Assembly: GCA_020465985.1 (NCBI GenBank)
Contig: JAANYP010004771.1
Span: 1,390,932-1,454,931, forward strand
DNA: 64,000 bases
Reading direction: 5' to 3'
From: Centrapalus pauciflorus
Lineage: Eukaryota > Streptophyta > Magnoliopsida > Asterales > Asteraceae
Below are positions 35,245 through 48,400 of this stretch, piece after piece. The translations under genes and the position numbers were made by a program. Each line of letters begins with the position of its first letter. Position 1 is the first letter of the stretch. The notes beneath the pieces are model-generated. The model was not told the origin of the DNA, made no database searches, and was given only the letters and a program-made list of their open reading frames with translations.

Positions 35245-35276
35245 CCAGTCTAACATGGTACTCCATTGATCTTGAA
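35245..35276. repeat. Family B element terminus (third copy)
   Basis: CCAGTCTAACATGGTACTCC and the following CATTGATCTTGAA match the right end of the family B element at 28431-28462, again followed by an AT repeat-like stretch (TTATATAATAAATA). The other end of this copy was not located; the tandem motifs at 34730-34975 may be its interior. Confidence 0.5.
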
Positions 35277-36292
35277 TCATTATATAATAAATAAAAAAAA
35301 TTAAAGGCATGGTAGCGTTTTTTTTCCAATAAGAGGCGAAGCTTGAAGAAGCGAGCCTCTCAAAGAAAAAGTGCTAGTTGTAGCGTGCATGATTGAAATT
35401 CAAATAAAATTTTAAAATTGTTAAAATTAGTGTATATAAAGTAATGTTAGATCTGATGTAAATTTCAATTAAAATTTAGTCAATAATCTTTCATTATGAT
35501 TAATATTAATTTATTTATAAAATTAGATAAAATGTTATTTTAGAATAATAATAAATACCAAATAAGCGAAAAATGTAAGTTATACCCGTATAATATACCG
35601 ATCTGTTTGAATGATGACTTTTTCAATAAAATACAAAATTTTGAAATATTGTAGAATTCGATAATAGACTGTACAAACTATGAATATTATGAAGGAGATA
35701 TAACTTAATATTTATTTAAACATTATACATTATAGAATGAAAAAATTATTAAAATAATTTAAGAAGCCTCCAAATAATAAATGAAAAAATGATAGTATTA
35801 TTTTTAGTTTTATTTATAATTAATAACAATGCATAATTGAGATACAATAAATCTTATCCTTATTAATAATTAATATTAATTGTTAGAAATGATAATTTTT
35901 AATTTGCAAGTGCCGTATATTAACTAATGAAAAGTGATTTTATTAATCCAATGTTGATAATAGATTCCCTAAAATATAAGAACCATAAATAAATTGAAAC
36001 TAATTATTAAACAAAAAATATACAAAGTACACGTGTCAAATAAAAAATTCATCAATTGAGATGGAGTTAACAAGTAGCTAGTTACTTTTTTTTAACAAAA
36101 CGAATATTTATAAATTATAAAGTTAAATTATTTATCTTTCACCGTGAAACTAGTCGAGCGAAGAAAGTCTGTAAACCGGAACTTCTCTTCTGATCCACTA
36201 TCCTCCGAGACATGCATTCCCTACTTTTCCCTCGTAAATAAACAAACCCAGCCACAGGCCGCTGCTCCACCACCATCGGAGTTTTGCCGTGT
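35277..36292. other. AT-rich spacer upstream of the myotubularin gene
   Basis: No coding frame is supported before about 36130. Bases 36130-36292 become GC-richer and are likely the promoter and 5' UTR of the myotubularin gene. Confidence 0.5.
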
Positions 36293-39200
36293 ATGGCGAC
36301 ATCGACTCCGCGATGGTCGACTACTCTTGGTTTAGCTGAATGTCGTCGAATCGCTGAATCCGAAAAGGTTGAAGGCAAATGCCGCTTGGACACCGTTGAG
36401 TGGCCGGAGATCGATGTATATTCTCTTCACCATCCCTCTCTTCGTCCGACACTTTAACTTTGGGTTTAAGATTCTATATTCAGCTTCAAAATGTTCAATT
36501 AACATGCAATTTAGTGTTCAGATTTTACGATTGATTCGTTTTTTTTTTGTTGGTTTTAATTTGTGGAGTTTACAGCAGCCTGTTTCTCAAGGATTATCTG
36601 AATTTTTGTTCCAAGATGAGGACGTTGTAGCTGAGGTAAGGCTTTTCTCTAGAAATGTAATCGACCAATTCAATTTTGTTTTCCTTCTTCTTACATTTTA
36701 AAGGACGACACTGTGATTATTTTATTAATGGTTTCCATCAATTGTATATGATTGCGAACTCAGAGGATGTAGGTAGAGTATTAAATTATAAGGAAGTTTT
36801 ATATGAGTTAACTGTGACTTGCTTGGTTACAATACGATCTCGTATCTTCTTTCTATTTACCTGCATGACTGCATCCTAATCAGTCTCTCTATGAAGGTCT
36901 GATATAGATTGCTCTTGCATTGTTATGAGACCATTTTCATTTCATTTGAAAGAGTTTTATGAGTTCGTATATTCTGTTGTTAGGGGTATGGTGTTCTTGT
37001 TAACACCGATGAAGCAGGTGCTGTGGTTGTGACCAATTTTCGTCTGCTTTTTTTGGTAAGTTGTTCCTCTATTCATCCTTTTCTGTAATGAAGCATGCAG
37101 TAGTTTAAACAATGTTTTCCATTTGTGTAACTTGACGGAACAAAACTGGATGACTAATTCTGCCTCAGAAGTGAGAACTTATGAAAGCATTCAGCCTACG
37201 ACAATTGACAATAATATGCACATCTAGAACTCTAGAAGTTAGTTCTCCATTTTGTATTGTATAGTAATAACTATGTCTGTATAGTCTACCAAGCATACAG
37301 CAATCAAATGCTGTGCATGTTTGTGAAAGTAGTATGTTAATGAAAGAATTCTGAAACATGATCTGTAGCATACATGGTTGTCATTAATTTACAAACCATT
37401 TCGGGCACCTTCTTATGCACATTAATGCTAATAATTTGTTGCTTGATCATTTCTAATGTTGTCATTACTCAAGAATTGGTTAACTGGTTACACGTGCAAA
37501 CCTATGGTTGCATAGGGCACAGGCACACAAAGCCGGCCATTCACAATGACATGCATGTAGTATTTGTGTACATATGAATTTCCCTAGTTTCTGTACTCAT
37601 TTCCCATACTGTGTTATACGATATTTAATCATAGTTGTAGACTTGTAGTATCAATCTAAGCACCTAACTATGCCAATGTCACCTATATTTGACATTCATT
37701 TCTTTTGTATTTTTTAAGAGTGAAGGATCCAGGGATGTTATTGCACTGGGAACAATACCGTTGGCTACCATTGAAAAGGTTAACAAGATTGTAAGTTTCG
37801 GTTAATGAATTTTTACAGGTTCATTTTGATATTACAGCTTGTTCCATTTGTTTCAATACATAGGTACACATCCTATACCTCAGTGGGGTATGTTTTGTAG
37901 TTTTGTGGTTTTCTGGGGTTGTCGGGATATTAAAATAAAGCAATTGACATGACAAGTAGGTAAATTGTGGGAAGAATATCATAATTCCCACCATTACAAA
38001 AGAACATAAACCCTAGCTGCCACATTCATTATCTCAAACCCAAGTCACCACAGTCACTTTCTCAAACCCTGTTCACCACAGCCTCATGAACAGCACACCG
38101 TCTAATTATAATCTCTACCTCTTTGGGGGAATGGTTTGTACTTTCCGAGATTTCAGTGGCAAATTCTGAAAACCATGGTCTAATCTGGACTTATGGAAAA
38201 ATCACAGAGTGATTTGCAATTCTCTAAGGGGCTGAACTTTAATAAAATTTGGAAGTTCAGGGACTTAGGGTCTTATCTTCTAGATACATGCTCATTTGTA
38301 ATAAACAATAGAAAATAAAATAAAGGAAAGGAAAGGAAGAGAGAAGAAAAGAAAGCGGGGCACTTATTATTATTATTATCGTGTTCTCGAGTTGGAAGGG
38401 AAGGAAGGAACGTTAATATTATGTTTCTTTCCTTCTAATCCTTCCAAAGTCAGGTAGAAAATTTATTAACAAAGAGCTATTATATCCTCCCCTACCTCGA
38501 GAACATAACTTTTTTTTCTTTACCTCCTTTTCCTTCCTTTTTCCATAAAGTTATTCGACAACAAAGTGTAAGGCTGCTTTCTTGAGGACTCTAAATCTTT
38601 TTATTTCTTTTCTAGTCATTCCCTTTCTATCCACTTTTTAATCTTGAGAACACAACCTAACAGTGGGTTGATAACTCATAGCAGGGAGGCATTCTACCCA
38701 ACCAGGCGTGCAGGCCGGTAGTTTAAATATTGGTGTCACTACATAGAAGATATTGTTAATAAATGAAGTGCTTGTTTTTTCATCAACACCTAGGAAAATT
38801 GCCACTCATCATTTCATCTTGAGGACGTGCAGAAATACCTTGACTGTTGCCACAATATACATGACATACAACAATATTTTCTAACTTTTACAACAAGTAT
38901 GCGCTGTCATACGAGTTCTGCTAAATGGTAATTCAACATAGATTCTATGTCTTAAAACCATGTCAGTTTTGGATCAGCTTTATAATGATGAAATCAACCT
39001 TTAAAAAATGACCAAATAGGCAAATAAACAAGTTTTTTTGGGGGAAATATTGAGCATAAAGGACATGCATCCTGAATTGAACCAAGTTATTGTGGAAAAG
39101 AAAGATGAGATTATGGAAGTAAATATCTTGCTATTCTACTTATTAGTTTACGTAAAAGCAGTTGGTCCGAACGTTTAATTAATTCAATAACAAATCAGAG

Positions 39201-41048
39201 TGGAATTCATTAGATGCCGTCTTTGTAAGCTCTTCATTCTCTACTGCTGCCTGGCAACTTGTTTGCTCGAAAGGCAATGATGACCAGAAGTTAAAGCAGA
39301 TAACACTTGCTATTCAGTAAATAGAACTGTTTGCCACTAAATTCTTTCCTTTTGTGACTCAGTGCCCCCATGCCGTATAGTTCGTATTTTGTCCATCATG
39401 ATGGCATGCTATTGAAATAGGAACATGAATAGTCCTTCATTACAAGTTTATTATTAATATTTTCTTCTTCAAGTTAAGTTGGTAGTTCTTTGCCATTTAA
39501 GATTAAAGCTGAAAGCAGTTCTTTTATCTCCTGGTAGACTAACATATCTCCCTTTTGTGATATCGAGGATGTAGGTAACAAAGCAGCTATCAGGTACTCG
39601 GCAGGAGAAGTTTCCTACACGTAGGCTTCTTCAAGTCATCGGTATGGGAGATTACTTCTATTATTGTCATGTTAATTGTGAAATATATCATGCTATAAAC
39701 ATGATACTCTTTGCGAACTGAAAATCTCGGGAGATAGTATTTCTGTAAGTTGATATTTGATGTTATCTGTTGAAACATTAGGTTTCCAAATTGGACTAGT
39801 TTATTAAAACTAGTAACCTCGATTGTTGATGCCACTCAAAATTTGCAGCACCATCATCTTAGAGAAAGGTCTTCAAGGTGAGAACTGAGTATGCCATCTA
39901 GACCTGCAAAGTTCCAGAGAACAGGAATTCTCTGGGGTAAACTCTCCAATGATGCAGTGGAATTCAATCACATATTGAATTTAAAAAGCATTCCTAAACA
40001 CAATGATGCATGTGAGGCAGGTCGAAAAGAATCTAAAGAATGCATATTAATCTTCATTAAAGTGGATTCTGCTAAGTATTTTAAAAGTACAATTTGGTTT
40101 CTGTTGTTACCATGGGGGTTTCCATCGAGTGGGTAACTGCTACACGTAAGAGACGCAGCTGCTAAACAATTGGCTGAAAGCAAATATTTGCAGTATATAA
40201 ATACAATCTACGGACTCAAGGATGATACAATTTATAAGAATGTCAAGAGTTTAAAATTTGGCCATGTGATGATAATGACCAACCATGATATGGATGACTC
40301 GTATTTTAGGGGATTAATTAAAAATTAATTTCTGTTAGAAGTAGCTTATGCTTTCATGTTTACTATGAATGTCATGAATTTCTATGGGGGATGCGGTTCT
40401 AACTGCTACTCTTATCAATCGTCTCCCAAGTTTGTTTCATCCGGTTTGAAGCATCTTTATCAGTACCTTTGGAAACATATTCACATACATTTTCATCCAA
40501 TACTCTTCCCTTAACCTTAAGAATCGTTGGTTGCACAACCTTTGTTCATGATCACAATGGAATCAACCTTCAAAGAGTTTAGTTCAGCATGATAAATATC
40601 CATGCATCAGCTTGAGAGACAGAGGGTCTTAATGATTGCATTAGCATAAAACTGGGATTAGAATTTTTTCTTATTTATCTTGAGAATAGTTGGAGTTTAT
40701 TACTTCCATATTTTCTCTCTTTTTCTTGTATAAACACCTCATGAATTATTTAATAGAGATACACAATAATTTTCTCACAAAGTTGGCCCCAAATAACACA
40801 ACTCAAATAGTCAAATTTAACCTGACTATATTTTGATGACTTATTGGGTTTTGTTGAAATATGGATAGCCGAATACTATTATTAATTGGTTGAATTGAAT
40901 TTTGTCGATTTATATGGGTTTGTTTGGATCTATATGAACTGTGGTACCTTCAGCAGGCTTTATGTTAGTAGGGTTCTAACTTTAGTTTTGTATATCTCCA
41001 TATTCTAATCTTCTAATGATGTGTTGGTGCCAAGTTATCTACTCCTGA

Positions 41049-41085
<37 letters not shown>

Positions 41086-42372
41086 ATGTATTTGTGTGTG
41101 TGTGTTGGGGGGGGGGGGGGGGGGGAGATCAGAGACCTCTGATTTATCATGTCTTGGTTCATTTTGATGTTTGGCAGATGGCAGTTAGAAAATGTAATTG
41201 GATTCCTGTCATGCACACATGAGAATTTTAAATCTACTTAGCAGGTTTGTTGCTTTTGCAGGCAAAGATATGAGGATCATCATCTTTGCTTTCCGCCCTC
41301 GGACTAAGCAGGTCAACTATGACATTGATTCATTGAACTTCCAGTTTTTCATTTCTTTTTTCTCATGGTGATTTAGCTTGTACATATAAAAAAACTTTAG
41401 AACCCCATGAAAGAATTCCCTGAAAGTGCTGGTTGTTTCTACATCCTTAGGGGATAATGCTTACTATTTTTCTCAAATAGTTTGTAACTCGACTTAATTC
41501 TTATCACGTTAAAAGGTAATTCATTATCAGCCCTCCTGGAGTTCATTGGAATTTTCTTCATGTATGATTGTGGTAGATAAGCTAAGAATAGAGATAAAGA
41601 ATAAGTAAAAATATATATAAATCTTGCTTGGAAGTTGATTGATATCTTCTTTTCATTGGGAGCTCTGGCTTTGATAGCCTTACATGCTTCTTAGTTCTTC
41701 CCCTATATATTGTTTGGTATTCACCTGGGAAGGCTCTATTGAGCCCATGTGAGAAATTTGCTGTACTTTCTTTCTCAATTTCTTTTGTTTTGTATGACTT
41801 TAACTCAGCTTTTCTGCTAATTATTAAGCAACATATAGGATCATGTTCGTGTTGTCCTTTATTTTATTTTCACTTATAAGGAGATGTAGTAGCATGCTCT
41901 GAATTCTTCTGGAAGTTGGACACAAATTTTAATACACACTCACACACATAGTTATGTTTATGTGTGTGTGTAGTTATAGGTTTGAAAACATACCACTTGG
42001 AATCAAGTGCACCCGAAAGTACCACCCTTAAAAAACTTTTTAATTTTTTTCATAAACATGTTTAAAGTAACGTTATACACATGTATATGAATTTCACATA
42101 CATTCACAATTTCTACGTCCTTAAAAGTTATGTGAATGATCATCTTTATTTATGTGAATGGCCATCCAAGTGAATGGTCATTCACATAATTTTTTTTACC
42201 ATTCACATTATCTTTTTTCAAATCTTAATGTATAAAGGTATGGTCTTTTTGATAAAAAGTCTTATACTGTTGGCTTATACATGTCTATGTAAAAAAAAAA
42301 TTATGTGGACAATCATTCACTTGGGGATGTGCTGAGTACGCTGCATTTTTTGTGGTATGCTGCCGAACCTTA

Positions 42373-42445
<73 letters not shown>

Positions 42446-45400
42446 GTCAACCATATGCAACATGGATCACTTGTTAAAAGTTCTATTACACAATCGGCAC
42501 ACCATTTTGATCACAATTTAATTTCCTGCCAAATAATTATAGAAAACATAAATTCACGATTACTTTATCTGAACATTAAGGCCTATCCGCAGAATGAAGT
42601 CCAATAAGTACTTGAATAATTTACCGCACTTGCCACATTGAATGATTTCACTGAATATTATTTTGTAGTGGTTTACTATTAGTATAAGCTGTAAACAACG
42701 CCATGTTTTATAGGTTAATGAGTGAAGCAAATTTGTGATTGTGGTCTTAGATGCTCTAGTCTATCTTTGTAAGCACATGGTGGTTGTGTAAATGTTGGTT
42801 TCAGGGCTTTGTTGGAACCAATGATGGGTTATTTTTGACTTCTTTTTGTATCTCCATTTTCTTTTTTCCTCTTTTTGAGTTGCTTGATACTTTGTTTGTG
42901 CATCCTCCGAAGTGTGATTTCTTTATCCAAGAATATTCATAGCCTTTTTAATACTTCATTCTATTCGAGCAGACCAAATAGAGCATGGATTTTATATAAA
43001 TTTTATAGAAATGATTGTTTTCTATTTCTCATATACTTCCATTCACTGAGTTTTCATTGACGGGTACTCTGAACTCTCTCCTTGCTGCTTTGTTAGAAAG
43101 TTGTGACACTTTGGTAGTGTTTGCATTGTCATCCCAACAAGCTACATCTCATTTCTCTTGGTTTTTGGGTTATCTATGCCTGTATGTGTCTCTTCTGTAG
43201 TTCACAAATCTTGTATGAAGGCAAATAAATATTCATACTCTTCTTTTGTTAGATAAGCGATACAAATAATCTGAATGAGCACTTGGTCTGTAATATAGGA
43301 AGATACACACTTTCACCATGCTAGAAACATATGCAGATACTTTCAACTGTTCTAGGCTTCTAGCATAACTATTTTCTCTGTATGTCTCATTCTTTTTCTG
43401 GCTTGCTTATTTGTATCAGCAACAGATACTCATTAAGATGGTACTTGACGATCATTCCAAAAGTAGGACAGCCCTGTTTGTTATCATCAAAGCACTTTTA
43501 ATTTTAAATTTAAACTCCGTGATAAACTGGATCTTATCTACTATAAGCTTGGCAACATCTTAACTTCAAATTTTAAAATCCGTGATAAATTGGATCTTAT
43601 CTTCTATAAGCTTGGCAACATCCTCATTATACATTTAGCAGCTAACTATGATTCCAGATGACAATATTGATATGACTGTAATGTAATTACAGAGAGGCAT
43701 TGTTTTTGCTGCATTATTGAGGTGGACAAAGCCTGCAAGACTCTGGGATCTGTATGCTTTTTCTTCAGGTCCTTCCACATATAGCAATACTAACCCTAAA
43801 GTGCGGCTGGTGAACGAATACTACCGGCTGCTTGGTATGGGATCACTACATTCATCAACTGGCACCATAGAAGCTGGTTCATTCAAATTATCTAATGACT
43901 GGTGGAGGATTAGTGATGTCAATGCAAATTACGACATGTGTACAACTTACCCATTTGCTTTGCTAGTTCCAAAAGGGATCAGGTCAGACATCTTACAATA
44001 AAGTTTTCTTATTTTTACTTTGTAATTATCTGAGCTTGGCGATGACGCAACATATTAATTTATTATCACCTCGTCATTTGTGTTGGTGAATTTAGAGATA
44101 AAGATCTGCTGAAAGCTTGTACATTTCGTGCACGGTGTCGGCTGCCTGTAATATCATGGTGTGATATGCGTAAGCAGTGGATCCCAGTATTTATTATTAT
44201 TTTGTAGACATCCTTTAGTGGTGGCATAATTTATAATGTTGCTTTTGATGCAGTTATGTATTGAATCCAGCTTATTAGTGATTTAAACCTCTGTATGCAT
44301 CCACTAACCTTAACATCACACTTTATGTTAATATGTTTGCATTTATGTTGAATGATATGTAGGCACAGGTGCTGTTCTTGCTCGATCATCCCAACCATTA
44401 GTTGGTCTCATGATGAATATGAGGAGGTAATGCTTACTTTGCCAAGTGAAGCTCGCTCCTTTAGTGGAGTTAACCAATGTTAACCCCATATCTCCTGAGT
44501 TGTAGGCCTTTATAAAATCCTTTAACTACATTACATTTGGTCAAAACTGAGTTTTGATGACATAATGCAGCAACGCTGATGAGAATCTGGTTGGTGCTCT
44601 TTGTACTAGACTTTCAAGTGGAAAAGAAGGACGGAGGTAAGCCTTTTCTTTCTCGCCCTTCATTCTACCCAATTACTTTGGCATAAAATGTTATTTGTGG
44701 TTTTTGTAGTGGTTGTTTTAGTTATATGCTGTTGGTTTTTCTTTTCCTTGGTTGATTGTCTATCTTTCCTTTGTTCTTTTGTGTAAATCTTATTTATAAA
44801 CATATGGCTCCTTTTTCATTCATGCAAATGAGGTCTGTTAAAAGTGAACGTTCTTATCTTCCTAGGAAGTTATATATAGCTGATGCAAGACCTCGGAAAA
44901 ATGCTCTGGCAAATGGCGCGATGGGTGGGGGTTCAGAGTCATCATCCAATTATTTTCAGTCCGAGGTCTCTCAAAGGTTTGGAATAATTTAATGTGTTCA
45001 CTCATGTGTTTTTTCTAACATCAAATTCTTCCAACATATGTTTGTTTAGATTGTATTCTTTGGGATAGACAATATCCATGCTATGAGAGAGAGTCTTGTT
45101 CGTCTCAGAGACTACTTGGATACACATGGAACCAAATCATCAGATGGAATGTCATCATTCTTGGTATAAATAGAATCCCTAAACATCTAAGTTTACCTGC
45201 AATGTGCTCTTGGAACTTCATCTTATACATATGAGCCATTTCATGAAACAGTGGGAATTAGGGCTTCTGCATTTTGTCAATGTTGATGTATGTTAGTTAT
45301 GGATATCTAGGATGGGTTGATGTATACATGTTTAAAAGTCTGCTTATTCTTGTTCTGACATCAGTATCTGTTTCTTTCCAATGGAAAGTCATCAAGATTG

Positions 45401-48400
45401 CATCATATACATTCCTTTCATGCTCAAATTTTATGCAAGAATCTGTGTGTTGGTCTTTCCTAGAAGATGCCATGTTAATGTGTTATGGGCAATAATATCT
45501 GGGATCTTATTTGAATGAATTAATAAATTCACATACACTCAAGTTCATGATCTATGCCAACAGAGAAATGGCGGATGGAGCTGGGGTCGAGGTAATCTCA
45601 GCAGTATGTCTGCTTCAGTATCAACTCTTGGTGATAGTGGTTGGTTAATACATATTCAAAATGTATTAGCTGGTTCTGCTTGGATCGCTGCTCGTGTTGC
45701 CTTGGAGTCGGCATCAATGCTTGTTCATTGCAGGTAAAGCCAACAAAGTTGGCGCGGTGGGAATTTCCTTGTTAATCAAAATATTGCACTCTTATATTAA
45801 AATTTCCTTTTGGGGTCTTGTTGTACTGTAGTTAGTTTCATTCTACTTGTGTAAATTTTAATGTAAGATTTTATTCATAAGTTGCGACAACATTTTAGCT
45901 GTAATATAAAGAGAATAAAAAGCAGGACGATGATTAGATAACACTTGCACTCACAAAGGATTAGCCATTGGATCAATTATATGATCACGATAATTTATTA
46001 GCATAGAATAGTCTAGAACCCCCAAAGTTACTATATGTAGAAACCCTTATCCTATGGCTAAATATGTAAACAACGCAAAGGAGAGTATTAAATTGAAAAA
46101 ATAATGGTAAACTTCATTGACGTTCTAAATGGCATAGAATATTCTGTATATCCATATCTTTCATCTGAAATTCTGAATCTTCTCTTCCATCATAATACTT
46201 TTTAAGAATTGCAATGATGTCTTTGTTGTTCTCCCATCCCAATATTCAAGTTGCTTATTAGTACCGTATTTGGAATTGTAATTTTTCAATACGTGAGATA
46301 CATGAGTTCGTGGAGAGGTCAGAGCAGAATTCTATCAATTACATACAACAGGCTCCAATTTCATTGATCTGCTACTACTAGTAGAATTTAGAAGTTCCTC
46401 ATCTTTGCTTATTCGCAAGCTTGTCCAACAATATGCTGGTCTTTTTTAACCAATGCAAAATTATCAATGCCTAGAATGATTAGTAAACCTTCTGGCTGGT
46501 TATCCTCTAAGCTTCATTCCAACTGTCTGATCTTGCCAGTCTTTGTACTTTGCTTCTGATACAATGAAGCAACTACCTGTTGCTTAAAAAAAAAATTTTT
46601 TGATAAAAGCTTCTTACCAATAAAGAAGAACAAGCATATGTTTTATACCCTATAATTGTATCTTCCGACTCTATGATTGATGTTAAAAGGATGTGTAACA
46701 AAAATGCTTGTTAACACTTACAATAAGCTCCAGAATTTCAATGTCGCAGTAGGATTAATTACTGCTTCTTAATACTATAAATCATGTCGGCATGTTTATG
46801 TTGCCATTCCTTTTCACAATGCAAGTGTCAATGAAATCAATATGTTGCAAGATAATTTAGATGTATGATAGTTTTCAAGGAAAAAAATAGGTCGACACAT
46901 TTTCAGCAACATGTATCTCTGTTGTGCAGTGATGGATGGGACAGAACAACTCAGCTAGTTGCGCTTGCAAGTTTATTACTTGATCCATATTACCGCACCA
47001 TAAACGGATTTCAGGTATTGATGGGCCATACGATTGTTACTAAAAGTTCTTATTTACTGTTGCTTTTAATAAACTACAAAACAAAGACGTAATAAACTCC
47101 TTTAATTTAATCAATGAATGAATTGTGTATAATCCCTGGACTTAATTATGTTTTAAATTCCGTCCATTAACAAAAGAATGCATCGTTTGTGATATGGTTG
47201 TATCCAAGGGTGATAACCAATCCAATGTTAATCAAGAAAATGTCATGGATTCGAATGAAGCAATGGTTATCTTACCTGCTATATCACACTTCGGGGAGGT
47301 ATTTGGTAATCCTAGTTTTGACAAAGGATTTACATTGCTCCACAAGCTGGCCTAGAGCCTTTTCTATCTTATCAGCCTAGACCCTTTTCTATTATCAGCT
47401 TTCAATAACCAGATCACATGCACATGCATAATATGTGTGTGATTGTAGTAGTTTTAGTAAGCTATTTTACTTGGAGAATGAAGCCAAAAAAAAAGTTCAG
47501 CCATATACAAGTCTGATTTGTTTAAGAGTTACAGCTATTTGTTGCTACCAGAAATGGAAAAGAGACAAAAAGGATGCTGAAAAGCTGTTACAAGTACAGA
47601 TTGTGTCTTCTCTTGCTATTGGTTGACTTTTTTTTGTACCTTAAGGACATGTCCTTGTATTTCAGCTTTTGTTTTATTTTGTCTTAGAGTATTTCTATAG
47701 AAACTCTCTATATAACAGAGTTTCCAGCATTGTAATTCTCAGTTTTTGGGATATATGAAAATTAAATAGAGCAGCCTCTATTTTCTATGAAATCTTCATT
47801 TCCTTTAGAGATCTTTGATCTTGGTGGATTGGAGTGTTCCCTTTCCCTTTAATCTTGGTGGTTTCATTTCCTTTAGAGATTAAAGTAGTGGGTTCCTATC
47901 TTTTATTCTGTTTTGTGTTTTCTGGACAGCAGCTCCTTTGTTGTTCTTAGTTATTGTTCTTCATTCTTTTGCATATTCTTTCTGTCCAGCAACTTATAAT
48001 CTGTCCCATTAAGTTCTAAGTTGTTCAACAGCTGATTTCACATCAAATTTTGTCCTCCATAACTTTGGTGTTGTTACTTTATTCATGTGCTTATGGAAGG
48101 TTAAAATGGTATTTTTGTTCTTTAATTTGCCTTTTACTATTTGCTATTTTTGGCCGTCACCTTCTACTTTAACTTAAGCACCCAACAACCTCAAGCCCAC
48201 AACCACAAACATCACCCACCTCTCGTCGCCCACAAACACCACACCTTTCACCCCCTTTGATCTTCTATGTATATGGCCATTAATAAAGGAGGGAGAGTAG
48301 GCTTTTTTGGTAAAGAAAGAGAGGTGGGTTTTGTTATATTTTTAATTTAGAGAGTGTTTCTACTTTTACAAAAAAACACATGGTTTATACAAAAAATAAT

